Source: Cenococcum geophilum 1.58 (lineage: Eukaryota; Ascomycota; Dothideomycetes; Gloniales; Gloniaceae). Taken from it: a stretch of DNA of 64,000 nucleotides. A program made the position numbers and the translations under genes. Shown in pieces: positions 22,201-32,269 of the stretch; positions within the stretch are counted from its first letter, which is position 1, and every line of letters starts with the position of its first letter. The notes under the pieces were generated by a model. That model did no database searches, was not told the origin of the DNA, and saw only the letters and a list, made by a program, of their open reading frames with translations. The DNA is taken from positions 186,001-250,000 of the forward strand of contig KV748249.1 in assembly GCA_001692895.1 (NCBI GenBank), written 5' to 3'.

Positions 22201-25200
22201 CTTTATATTATAGCGGCTTTAATATATAACTATAGGGGGGGAATATTAGATTCCTTCTTAAGTAGTGCTGTGGCCGTTTACTTATACCCGCCTATAATAC
22301 TCTAGAGGCAGGCTGTTTAGACCTTTTAAAGGAGTTTAAGGAGTAATTTAGGGGGGCCCTTCTTAGTTTCTTTAATGGCCTAAATACTAGATCTATATAT
22401 TATGGTTGGCCGGACGACTGCTATATATAGTAGGCGTAACCTCTAGAAGCATAGACCCTATATAGAGTTAACAATCCTAGATAAAGCAATAAACTATACT
22501 TAGCCTTTATGGGCCGCTTGCGCCGTATATACGCTCCACCGGAGCTTACTGTCTACCCATACTCCTAATACCCTTAGGCCCTAAACTGGTTAACCCCTAA
22601 AGCCTTAAATATAAATTATATACTAGAGATCTGCAGATTAGTTACGTTTTCTTATAAAATGGATTAGCTGGTATTTCTCTGGTAAGAATTGAACTCTATA
22701 ACGTTTTGCCCATTCTATATAAGTGTTATAGGCTTTCTCTAGTATTCTACAATTCTCTGCGGCTATTAGCCCGTATATAATTAGGTTTGTATTATTAACA
22801 AAGCCTATCCCCTAGGTCGCCCCTTCCTTAAAGGAGTTAAGCAGGTTGCTTATAAAGAAAAGGAAGAGTATAGGCAAGAGGGGTAATCCTTATAGTATTC
22901 CTGTTGCTACTATAATAGGGGGGCTCTGGTATCCGCTAAAGACCAATAATGTTTCTTTCTAGCCTATAAACCTTTAGATAAATTATATAATCCATTCTAA
23001 GAAGCCCTTTACCCTAAGGATATACAGGAGACACTTATGGGGTATATTATTATAGGCACCACTAATATCTAGGCTAAGCATTAATACTATAAAGTCCTTT
23101 CGCATCGCCCATACAGATTTAATAGTAGTAGCGAGTAGCGTAAGTACTAATAGTATTAAGCGGTTCTTTCTTGCCCCTATTTGGCTTTATAGTAGTAAGG
23201 CGTGTTCCTCTGCCGTATCTACTATGCGTTCCGCTATTACCCTTTTTAAGATCTTACTAAGGGTGTTTTTTAAGGCAATAGGGCGGTAGCTTCCTAGGAT
23301 TAAGTAATCTACTTTACCTTCTTTTTATAGGATAACCGTCGTTATAGATCTTCCGAGTCGCGGGTAGTAGCCTATAGTAAAGCATGCTTTAGCTACATCT
23401 ACAAGCTAAGGTGCTATAAGTAGCCCATAGGTTTTTAGGGCCTTATTTAGAATTCTATCTAGTCCTAGTACTATATTATTTAAAAGGCGGCTAATAGTTC
23501 TAGCCATTTCCTCTATTGTTATGTCGCTGTTAACCTATAGGCGAGTTACCGGTGTTTTGCCCGTAATATTACTAAGGTCTACTAGAGCCGGTTAGGGGAA
23601 GAACCTTTCTATAAGGATCTTTACCTTCTTATCGTTGTCGTTTATAGCCTATAATTCTCCTGCTCTTTATAGGGGTGGTAGGTATAGGTCTTCTACTAGG
23701 CGCCCTACCTTTTTCTTTACCCATTTCGCTATAGCCTAAAGGCCCTTATTATAGGGGAGGCTTAGGTTAAAAGTATGCTTATTTATAAACCGTCTCCAGT
23801 TATTCCTTGCTTCTTTTTTTAGGGTATTCTTTAGCTGGTTTCTTGTGTCTTTGTATCGTCTCTTATCTTTAGGGTTGTGGCTGCTTATATATTTCCTTCT
23901 TACTTATCATTAGCTGGTAACTAGAACTGCGTATTATGTAGACCATGTATATTGCGCGTAGGGGCCCGGTTTTAAGATCGGGTAGTGCTCTTCTAGCCTA
24001 TTTTTAATTGCTGCCTAGATCCTTTCTAGTCTTCGGTTGATTTTCTTAGGGGTGGCTAATAAGCCTCGCTCGTTTGGTATTGGGTGGATTTCTTCTAGGT
24101 TTTGGAGTTATTATTTAACTACATTAAGGAAACTGTCTGTCTTAAGCTTCTTTATTACGTATCTTTTTCTATTTAGTTGCGCTTTAGTATCTAGGTCTAG
24201 CTATATCTAAATAGGGATATAATCTAGGGTAAGTGCCTATTCTTCTTTAGGGTTATACCTTTTAAGTCTCTGGTATAGGCCTTCGTCCATAAATATGAGG
24301 TCAATTATGCTTCTAGCGGTGCCTCATTGCCATATAATTGCTCCTAGGGGGGTGGCTAGCTTAAGGCCCCAGATATTTATAGCTCTTAGTAGGCACTTTA
24401 ACTGTTAATCTGCAGCAATATAGATACCCCCCTACCGCGGGTGGTGGAGGTTTATATCTCCTAGTAGGATAAACTTTATACCTTTAGTTTCTAGTAAGCT
24501 TATTACCGATATAATATTCTCTGTTTGTGGGACCCCTTTAACCCTAGGGTTATATATATTAATAATTTATACCGGTCCCCTATATATTTGGATTGTTATA
24601 ACTGCAATATCTAGGTTAACTGCCTGCCATAACTATAAGGATAGGCTAATAGCCTTACTAATTATAAAGCATACGCGTATAGCTACTTTTAGTTCGTATA
24701 AGAGCTAGAATCCTTAGGGGCAGTATATTAATTATATAAAGGTATTATAATATGGTTCTTGTATAGTAAGGATATAATATTTCTCTGGGTTTAGACTATC
24801 TAGTAGGGGCCTTATAAGGCAGTGGTTTATGTTGCCGTAGCTATACTATATAATAGATAGGTGGCGGACCCCCGGCGAGGGTCCTTTAACTCTCCTTCGT
24901 TCTTTACTTCTTCTATTTCCACTTTCTCTAGGATATTTAGAGCTTCTATCTCTTGTGTCTATACCCTAGTTACTACTTATTTTATATAGAGCTTTCTATT
25001 CCCGTGTCTTATGTTCCTATTAGCGCTTCTATATCTAAATCTATTATTATTACCGGTTCTTCCCCTATTCTTACTGGTCGGCTATATACCCTTTATAGGT
25101 CGGCTGCAAATGTTATATTTGCCGCATTAAGTCTAATTCTTAATTATCCTAGTCTTAAGCCTACTATCGCTGTCTATAGGGGTCTTCCTACGGGGCGTCC

Positions 25201-25400
25201 TCTCCCTTATATCCCCTATAACCCTTATATCCCTAATCGGTCTAGTAATATCGTACGGCGTTGCTTCTGGCCCGTTAAGGCTTAGGATAGCTAGCCTAGC
25301 CCTTTAGTATTAAAGGTAGGAAATGCTAGGAAGGCGCCTGCGTCCCCCTAGCTTATTACCTATTATTTCCATTCGTATAACCTAGCGTATAGTTATTCCC
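22200..25400 (-). pseudogene. LINE ORF2: endonuclease, reverse transcriptase, C-terminal domain
   Basis: Clear reverse transcriptase blocks on the minus strand are GSYRPIALKNTLSKILKRVI (about 23295-23235), LSLDISGAYNNIPHK (about 23085-23040), IVATGIL with GLPLLPILF (about 22910-22865), and the catalytic box GFVNNTNLI (about 22805-22775), where Asn-Asn replaces Asp-Asp. A downstream block with LGVWVDSKLRW and LYIAVVRPTIIYRSS (about 22540-22400) is the post-RT region of Tad-type LINEs. The upstream AP-endonuclease part (about 25.0-24.0 kb) is more decayed and assigned by position. Confidence 0.85.
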
Positions 25401-25429
25401 GTAGCTATTAAGCCCTTACCTTTTATCTC

Positions 25430-26619
25430 CTATATTTAATGCAGTTTTCTCTCTCCTACGCCTTATATGTGCTTCGGTGGCAGTTCGCGCATTTTATTTA
25501 GTCTTAATTTAAGCAATATCTCGTATTATAGGGGCCTGCATAGTGGCCGCAGCACACCTATACTGCGTATATAGATTGGGTATGTCCCTATTATATATAG
25601 CGATAGTATTATTTTAGGCGTAGTCTATAGTTATAGAGCCTTATATTGTATATAAGGCCATTTATAATTATTCCTTTTTAGATAAAGAGTTTTTATATTC
25701 CTGGTGTATATATGCTAATAATAAGGGAGCCATGCGTTCGTTTAGCGTCTCCCTAGTAAGTCTCTAGCGACCCTTATATCCTCTCATTGTTCTTATTATA
25801 TACTTAGTTTACATTTTCCTATTAAAGCTATTAAATTCGGGTGATTTTAAGTCCTGGTATAAGGCGTTCCGTTTATCTTACTATCTTCTATATAATTACT
25901 GTATTATCCGCCTAGCGTCCCTTTTTTACCCTAAGGCTTATAGGAACCGCTAAAACTTTAACTAGGTAATCCTTATGGAGTACTTTTATGCCAATATATT
26001 CTCCTAGCCTATCCCCTACCCTTATGGCTCGTTCCTTTGCCTATTAGTCCTTTAGGGTAACTCTAATATCTCTGCTCTTAAGGTGTTGGACTATAATAGC
26101 GTTATAGACCTCTTTATATATCTTTATAAGGACTTCTATTTCTAATTATCCCCTAAGCCCCTCTACTTATTCTATATTTAGTTATATTATAATTATATAC
26201 CCGGTTATTAACTTAAGGGGGGTAGGTTCCCTATGCTATAAAAGCGCAGCTACGGCGGCCTAGGTGCGGTTCGCCGGTAAGGGGGGGTTATACTTATTTT
26301 TAATTTTACTTAGCTATTAGAGGATTTAATTAAGGGTTTACTAGAGGGGCGCCTAAGGTTCGCTAAACTAGCGGAGCCATTCTACTAGCTGTATTAGTTC
26401 GTTATAGCTAACGGTTACTCCCCTACAATTTTAGATACTAGACGCGTCTAATAGGCTTTATATTTTGTTAGATGCCTTCTTAATAGAGGTATTTCCGCTT
26501 TGTGGTATAGTATTCGCCCGTCTTTATTGTGGAGGGCCATTACTAGGCATAGTTCTAGCGGTTACGCGCGAGTGCGAGCCACCGTCGTTTGATGTGTGCC
26601 TCCCCTGCGATGTATGCAT
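25430..26619 (-). pseudogene. LINE ORF1 (Gag-like, zinc knuckles)
   Basis: ORF1 begins at ATG 26619 (MHTSQGRHTSNDGG) in a G+C-richer, barely RIP-altered first 150 bp. Toward its C-terminus it carries CCHC-type knuckles reading CGHYAGPYNT then KCANCHRSTYKA (about 25560-25470), typical of Tad1/CRE-like LINE ORF1 proteins that coat the RNA. Internal stops break the frame. Confidence 0.78.
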
Positions 26620-26731
26620 CTTAGGGGGATTCTCTGGGTGTTTTTCAGGGTTCTTTTGGTTGGTTTTGGTCTTTTTGGGCCGGGTGCAGCAAGAGCTCCT
26701 TTTAACAGGTAGTTATTAGTAAGCACTATAA

Positions 26732-27780
26732 GGAGAAGCTTTTAATAACTACTTTTATATTTAATCCCTGCTTCCTTATTATAACTACAGGAACTTTATT
26801 TAGAATCGTCGGTATATAAATAGATAATATAATTATCTTAGGAGACGACCAATTCTTAGCTCTTAAAGAAGATAAGCTAGTAAAGGCAAACCTTATAGTA
26901 AAGCTAAAGGAAAGACTTGACTTAGCAATACTATTACTCTTTAATGGATGTATCCTCTCCCTAAATAAGGGCTCTATTGCTCTACGCTAGAAGGGTTAAG
27001 GTAAGAAGATTAACGTTATTAATGTTAATTCTTTAAAGTAAGGATATGTGGAGTAACGTGCTTGTGGAGCTTATGTGGCTTTTATCTATTAACTTAAGGC
27101 TTCCTTTAATTTCTCTATTACCGCTTAACACTAGGAATTAACTAAGGATGACGTTCTTACCCTAAATAAGCGTCTTTCCTGGCAAATGAACCATCTTGAT
27201 AGGGGACTACTCTATATACCTATTAACCTTCCTATTGCTAAGCTCTTTGTATTTATTAATGGATTGTTTATAAATAATAAAGATTTTAGCTCTTAGCTAG
27301 GATATAAGATTATTATCGCAAATAAATTTACTGGAGAGAATAATTTTATAATCTACGGTAACCTTATCTATTAAAGCTTAACTAAGAGTAAGCGCGTTAC
27401 TTAAAGCGTTTTAGCGTCAGAGATATATAAAATGGTCGGCGGAGTTAATATAGCAATTGTAATTAGAACTACCCTTAAGATAATTATAGACCGGCTCGAA
27501 CTTCCTGCTATCCCTATAATTATATATACCAATTTATATTCCCTCTATAAGTGTTTAGTTAAGCTTAATACTATAAAGGAGAAGCGTCTTATAATTAATA
27601 TTATGGCACTTTAGTAGTCCTATAAGTGTTAAGAACTCTTTAAAATCTAATAGATTAATGGCTAAGATAACCTAGTAGATGTAATAATAAAGGTAAACCC
27701 AAATAAGGTACTAGAGACGTTTGTTAATATAAATACTCTACGTATATAAGTTAAAGGTTGGGTTAAGAGGGAAATTTAGA
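26732..27780 (+). pseudogene. Copia A reverse transcriptase (3' part) and RNase H
   Basis: Continues the frame broken by the LINE: KEKLLITT, IDNIIILGDDQF, LNKRLSWQMNHLDRG, and RNase H/connection blocks KLFVFINGLF, SVLASEIYKMVGGVNIAI and PIIIYTNLYSLYKCL (27432-27614 is the longest stop-free piece). The end is ETFVNINTLRI near 27730. RIP stops remain frequent. Confidence 0.85.
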
Positions 27781-28128
27781 GAAGTTAAGATCTTATAGAA
27801 CTTTAACCGCCGGTTAAAGTTGTCTAATTAGTTAGATTCTTGCCAAGAGCGCTACACCTAATTAATTTAGGTGGCGGTGTGGACTTTTGCCAACTAATTA
27901 GGATTTTCTATGCCCGGCATAGAAAATTGCTATTAGCTTATTTACTACTAGTGTCTTAGTGGCCTACCCGTCTTTACGTTATTTACCAAATTCTATTAAC
28001 TGCCGCATTGTTATATATTGTCTGGTTTTATTATATATTGTCTAGTTTTGTTATATATTGTCTAGTATTATTATATACTGTCTGTTTGTATATATATATA
28101 TAGCAACCATAAAAAGAAGAGTTGCTAG
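27781..28128 (+). other. Copia A 3' untranslated region with two palindromes and a minisatellite
   Basis: It holds palindrome 1 (27799-27821, AACTTTAACCG paired with CGGTTAAAGTT), then TCTAATTAGTTAGAT, then the shared hairpin module (27892-27965), and a tandem array of about four 20 bp units (TTATATATTGTCTRGTTTTA, 28010-28088) just before the 3' LTR. The first two also occur in the 3' region of gypsy G2. Confidence 0.8.
27892..27965 (-). repeat. Shared hairpin module, copy 1 (copia A)
   Basis: A near-perfect palindrome ATTTTCTATGCC/GGCATAGAAAAT is extended by AACTAATTAG on one side and GCTATTAGCTTA plus TTACTACTAGTGTCTTAGTGG on the other. The same text recurs in YR R1 and R2, in the LTRs of copia E and, for the palindrome core, in G2. 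Confidence 0.85.
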
Positions 28129-28314
28129 TGTTAGGAATAAGGTAAGTTGCCATCGTATAAAGCATATTGCCGTCACGTGTTAATGTGGCCCTAGTGTGGT
28201 AAGGAACCTTAAGTTCCTTACCCCTTTCCTTATTCCTATTAATAAGAATTAACCAATATTACTGTAACCCTACTTGAGTAGTCGTTATTAGTGAGTTACC
28301 CTGTGTTTCCAATA
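28129..28314 (+). repeat. Copia A 3' LTR
   Basis: 186 bp; ends CCAATA where the 5' copy has CTAACA, a RIP-type change of the canonical CA end. The right target duplication GTAAG follows. Confidence 0.88.
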
Positions 28315-28319
28315 GTAAG

Positions 28320-28596
28320 CTTGTCTACTATTACTAAGATTATGTTATAATCTTATCCGGTAATAGGATCTCTTAACTTTAGTAACTTAATAATAAAGTC
28401 CTATAATATAACCTCCTATAGTCTCTCTAGTGTTTTAATAGGTTATAGCTCTCTATATAGCTTATACCTTATTGGTTTATTTCTCTAGCAATCTAAATAT
28501 TTTTTAGTAACCTTTTTTACTAGTTTTTAGATTCTATTAATAATATACTCCTCTTAAAGTCTTAATACTAAGCCTATAGCTCTATTATATCCTTAA
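28320..28596 (-). pseudogene. G1 integrase N-terminal part
   Basis: The minus-strand frame gives VKKVTKKYLDC then RNKPIRYKLYRELQPIKTL and VILQDFIIKLLKLRDPITG, the H2C2 zinc region and start of the integrase core of G1. It is bounded by the copia A insertion on the left and the gypsy G2 insertion on the right, and continues at 11114 and at 39496. Confidence 0.85.
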
Positions 28597-28911
28597 TATA
28601 AGGGCGCGGAGAGACTTTGGGGAAGATTTAAAGGAATGATATAAATTTTATCTAAATCTAAGGGTATATAGCTCTCGCTAAGAACAAGACGTTGCGTAAA
28701 GAAGAGAAGGGAATAACAAGAGAATTATATAATTAAATAGTCAGGGGCTTGGTAGTCGATGCGTGCGTATATACGCACGCAGTCTTCGACGGACTTTGGT
28801 AGAATTTAATTAATCTAGCAGAATTTAGTAGAATTTAGTTAAAGCGTCGGAATTTATCTATTAAGTGTTTCACCGAGATATTCCTACTATAACTGGGCTA
28901 GTCCCGTTATA
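28597..28911 (-). repeat. G2 3' LTR (left copy)
   Basis: 315 bp. It contains a perfect 20 bp palindrome GCGTGCGTATATACGCACGC at 28761-28780. In the partner LTR the centre reads GCATATGC instead of GTATATAC, a pair of symmetric RIP-type changes that keeps the palindrome intact. Confidence 0.88.
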
Positions 28912-29230
28912 ATACCCCCCCTTTTAGCTAAAGGTCCAAATAATTTAAATAATTTAATTTTAGTTAAGACTTATAACTTATCGCGTGTCGTGTTTTCGCG
29001 TTAGGTAGCGGTATAGGGTTTTACCGGTTCTAATCATTAAGTGGGCTAATTAGGATTTTCCATGCCCGGCATAGAAAATCGCTATTAGCTTAGTTAAGGC
29101 AGTAAGCCGAACTAATATCTTCGCGGTAGGTCTTAGTAAGGCAAATCTAACTAATTAGATAACTTTAACCGCTAGTTAAAGTTCCTTAATATCTTACGTG
29201 TTACGTAATCGTATTACGAACGTTATAATA
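28912..29230 (-). other. G2 3' untranslated region with polypurine tract and palindromes
   Basis: The polypurine tract abuts the LTR. The hairpin core (29044-29092) and palindrome 1 (29161-29183, AACTTTAACCG/CTAGTTAAAGTT) both occur here. Read in the element's direction the order palindrome 1, TCTAATTAGTTAGATT, then hairpin is the same as in copia A, although the two elements are from different superfamilies. Confidence 0.8.
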
Positions 29231-30297
29231 TATTTTAAGTTCTTTTTAATTTCAAGCTTCCTGCTATTATGTTTCGTGTATTTGTGTCAGGTAGCAGTCG
29301 TTTACCTTTATATTATATCCATCCAGCCAGAGTAGGCCATAAAGAATAGTCTTTATAGAATTCTTTTACTAGGGAAGGCGCGTCGGTTTTAATCTAGTTA
29401 TAGGTTTCCTAAGTTTATATTTTATATCCTTCCTACTTAATAAGAAGTTTAAATTATTTAGATCGTGTTTTCTATCGCATATTATTAATTAAGTTAATAA
29501 AGTAAGAACCGTTACCATTATTAACAATTACGGAAGGTAGCAGTAGCACTTTGCGAGTTATAGGTTTACTTTTTAAGGGTTATAGCAAGTTTACGTAAAA
29601 TATTAAATATATTTTTATCTTAGTTGGTAGTTTAAGCTTATAAGCGTACAGGCTTAGTTTCTTCTTAATTTAGTATAGGCCCATAAACTTCTAGTCTAGT
29701 TTCTTTAAGGGTTGTTAAGTCTTTAGGTTTTATATATTTAGGTAAACTATATTACCTTCCTTAAAGTCCCACGCAGGAGCTCGTCCTTTATTTATATACT
29801 ATTCCTATACTATTTAAGCGTATACTAATTTACTTTATAATAGTTTCGTTAACTGCTTTATTTAATTAGCGAAGTTATATATATTAATTAGTTAAATCCT
29901 CTTAATTGTATTAATTTTGGGTTATAATTCAAATTTAAGTTAAGGGTTTTATCTATAGGTTGCGTAGAACGGCGTTACGCCTATTAATTCGTTTCTTATA
30001 TTATTTACAGTAAACTTAGCTAAAGGTAGCCACTTTTCCCAGTTATCTTGTAGGTAGGAGCAGTATATTTATAGGTATTATTCTATAATCGCGTTTATAA
30101 TTTTAGTTTAACTATCTATCTCTAAATAAAATATAGTTAAGAGTTATATTTATATACTTAGTTATTTATATAGGGCTTACCAGAAGTCTAAAACAAACTA
30201 GCTTCCACGGTTAGATATTATTAAATTAGGAAGTCCGTGTAGCTTAAAGACGTACTTAATAAAATATTTGGCTACTAATATTGCATTAATTAAGTCC
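29230..30297 (-). pseudogene. G2 integrase C-terminal half with GPY/F and chromodomain-like end
   Basis: On the minus strand: the integrase core remnant (YFIKYVFKLHGLPNLI near 30270-30220), then KKLDWKFMGLY for the GPY/F module (about 29705-29670), KLKLPTKIKIYLIFYVNLL (consensus IHPVFHVSLL), and a chromodomain-like segment with FKLLIKQEGYKTQTQE near 29430-29380. The frame connects with 35167 once R1 is removed. Confidence 0.78.
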
Positions 30298-30722
30298 ATC
30301 TATCTATCGCAGTCACGTAAGGGGATATTTTAATTTTTGTATAATTGGGAGGCGTAGGGCTATAAGGTCGCTCTAGGGCTAGTTTTTANNAGTTTTGCTA
30401 GTTCCTAGCACTTAAATCTNCTAAGGATTTGCCCTAAAGCGGCCAGATGTCCCTAACCGCAAGCCTATAGCTGTAAGACTATCTAACTATAGTGGTCGCA
30501 TTAAGGCTGGCTCTTAGTGGTTTTACTAGTTCCTAGCACCTACTAAAGAATTGCCTTAAAGCGCTATCTATATATAATGTATACTAAGTATAAGGGATGG
30601 CGGGTGGGGAAAGCGAATTAGCTACGTAGTAACTGCGTTTAATATTTACGAATATTACGGGAGGTCTTAGTATTATGTGTTACTAAGGTAGATGCTACCA
30701 AGTAATATATAGACGCTAGTAT
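30298..30722 (-). repeat. R1 terminal repeats A2 and B2
   Basis: B2 (about 30298-30465) matches B1 (30719-30886), and A2 (30609-30722) matches A1 (35053-35166). Between A2 and B2 lies a roughly 140 bp unique segment. B1 and A2 meet at GATAGATACTAGCG, the expected circle-junction sequence. Confidence 0.85.
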
Positions 30723-30885
30723 CTATCTATTGCAGTCACATAAGGGGATATTTTAATTTTTATATAATTAGGAGGCGTAGGGCTATAAGGTCGCTCTAGG
30801 GCTAGTTTTTAGCAGTTTTACTAGTTCCTAGCACTTAAATCTACTAAGGATTTACCCTAAAGCGGCTAGATATCCCTAAGCGAAG

Positions 30886-31172
30886 CTCTTATACCTAATA
30901 AGACATTACCGCATTCTACTATATTCTACTAAATTCTACCACCTTATTATATTCTGCCAAATTCTGCTATATTATTGTATTCTGCCAAATTCTGCTATAT
31001 TATCGCATTCTACCAAATTCTGCTATATTATTGTATTCTACTAAGTTCTGCTATATTATTATATTCTACTATATTCTACTAACCCTAAGTTATAAGTTAA
31101 CTAATTAGGATTTTCTATGCCCGGTATAGAAAATCGCTATTAGCTTACTTACTACTAGCGCCTTAGCGGCCC
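30886..31172 (-). repeat. R1 3' minisatellite and hairpin module
   Basis: A tandem array based on TGGCAGAATGTGATAATG-like units (read on the minus strand) spans 30900-31082, and the shared hairpin module follows at 31098-31172. The mirror-image array is at 44620-44800 in R2. Confidence 0.82.
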
Positions 31173-31218
31173 TCTTAACATCTTAACCTATTATATAGTA
31201 ATTCTTACGCTAAGAGCG

Positions 31219-32260
31219 GTATACTACGCTAAAAGTAAGAGTTAAGGTAATGGAGGTTAGTGGTTTTAGTCCTAATATATAGGTAAAAGGCTTCTAATAA
31301 CTACTAACCTAGCTACTAAATTTACTAGTATAAACACCCTAAATCTTTAGCGAACTAGGTAGCGCCCTAGCGGAAGGAGTAGTTTAAGTAACTACTTAGG
31401 TTAATCCTAGCAGCTACTAGATGGGAGGAAAGGATCTTACGAACCCCTAAAGAGGTAAAGGGTTTACTATTAAGACTAAATAAGGGAGAGTTAAGGGGTT
31501 AAGGGTCCCTATTAAATAGCTTTATTATAGCAGCGACTAGGCATAATAGGCCGCCTACCGCCGCGATAGCAACGTTAATGCCCTAGTGTTATTTATCGGC
31601 TTTGCTCTATTTAAGGCGGAATATTATCCTACTAGGCGTAAAGGTGATATCGTATTAAGTAGCCTTTTTTGCTAGGAAGGTTGTTTAGTTCTTAAGCTCC
31701 GCTATAGTATATATAATCTCGCCTATCTATAGAAATCTAGTAAATGTAAGGGTGAATACGGCATTAGTGTTAATATCTAGTAGCAATAGGCCGTATATTA
31801 CTACCTAGGCTAAAATATCCCTAGTAATAGGTTACTTATTCTTTTTTACTAAGGGAGAGATAGTGGCTGCTTTAGCGAGTAATTGGTATACTATAAGATC
31901 CTTAAATGCTATAATTAAGATGCTGTAATTTACGTGACGTAAGCGAATTATGGAGATATAGGCTTATAAGGTTTCAGCCTTAAGCCTACCTATCTATAGC
32001 TAGGAGGTACTAAATACGTAGCGGGCAATCTATTCGCCTAGTTTATACGGCTTAGCTAGGTAGGGGGAGACTCCTTTAAGTGCGTAGTATAACTCCTAGC
32101 TATTAACTGCTAAGGAATAGTTCCTATAGGTTACTAGCGTAAGGCCGTTCTAGAGAAGGAGCGTATAGAGGTTAGATAGCGCGTTAATATTATCTTTAAA
32201 GTTTATAGGCGGTTGTAAGTAGTCCGTTAGGTTTACAGCACCTATTAAAAACTTATTAGC
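31219..32260 (-). pseudogene. R1 tyrosine recombinase
   Basis: Mirror of the R2 recombinase (43440-44480). The same landmarks are present on the minus strand, including WNGLTLATYR-like N-terminal text and the LGRW motif near the catalytic Tyr. Heavily RIP-altered with many stops. Confidence 0.78.
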
Positions 32261-32269
32261 TTTGGTAGT

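Larger units (their letters stand above)
21153..26716 (-). mobile_element. Full-length Tad1-like LINE (non-LTR retrotransposon)
   Basis: Flanked by a 15 bp target duplication TAGTAAGCACTATAA (21138-21152 and 26717-26731). The left (3') end is a TAA/ATT simple-repeat tail, so the element lies on the minus strand. The 5' UTR and ORF1 start are at 26716-26619, ORF1 zinc knuckles near 25560-25470, endonuclease and reverse transcriptase between about 25.0 and 22.6 kb, and a C-terminal domain near 22.55-22.25 kb. It is about 5.56 kb, near the expected full length for this group. It sits inside the copia A reverse transcriptase. A 5'-truncated relative lies at 47960-48847. Ambiguous bases occur in the tail region (21276-21490). 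Confidence 0.9.
11115..28314 (+). mobile_element. Ty1/copia element A with two nested insertions
   Basis: LTRs of 186 bp (11115-11300 and 28129-28314) begin TGTTGGGAATGAGG / TGTTAGGAATAAGG and end CTAACA / CCAATA. The flanking duplication is ATAAG on the left (11110-11114) and GTAAG on the right (28315-28319), differing by one G-to-A change of the RIP type. Order on the plus strand is Gag with a zinc knuckle, protease (PDTGA), integrase, reverse transcriptase and RNase H, a copia arrangement. Copia B is inserted in the leader (11603-16957) and a LINE in the reverse transcriptase (21153-26716). Without these A is about 6.26 kb. All frames are broken. Confidence 0.9.

Noticed and set aside
24953-25285. 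110-codon plus-strand open stretch
   Set aside because: It is antisense to the LINE endonuclease/ORF1 region on the minus strand.
27900-31172. CRISPR-like array from recurring palindromes
   Set aside because: The copies are kilobases apart in different transposons without regular spacers; the organism is a fungus.
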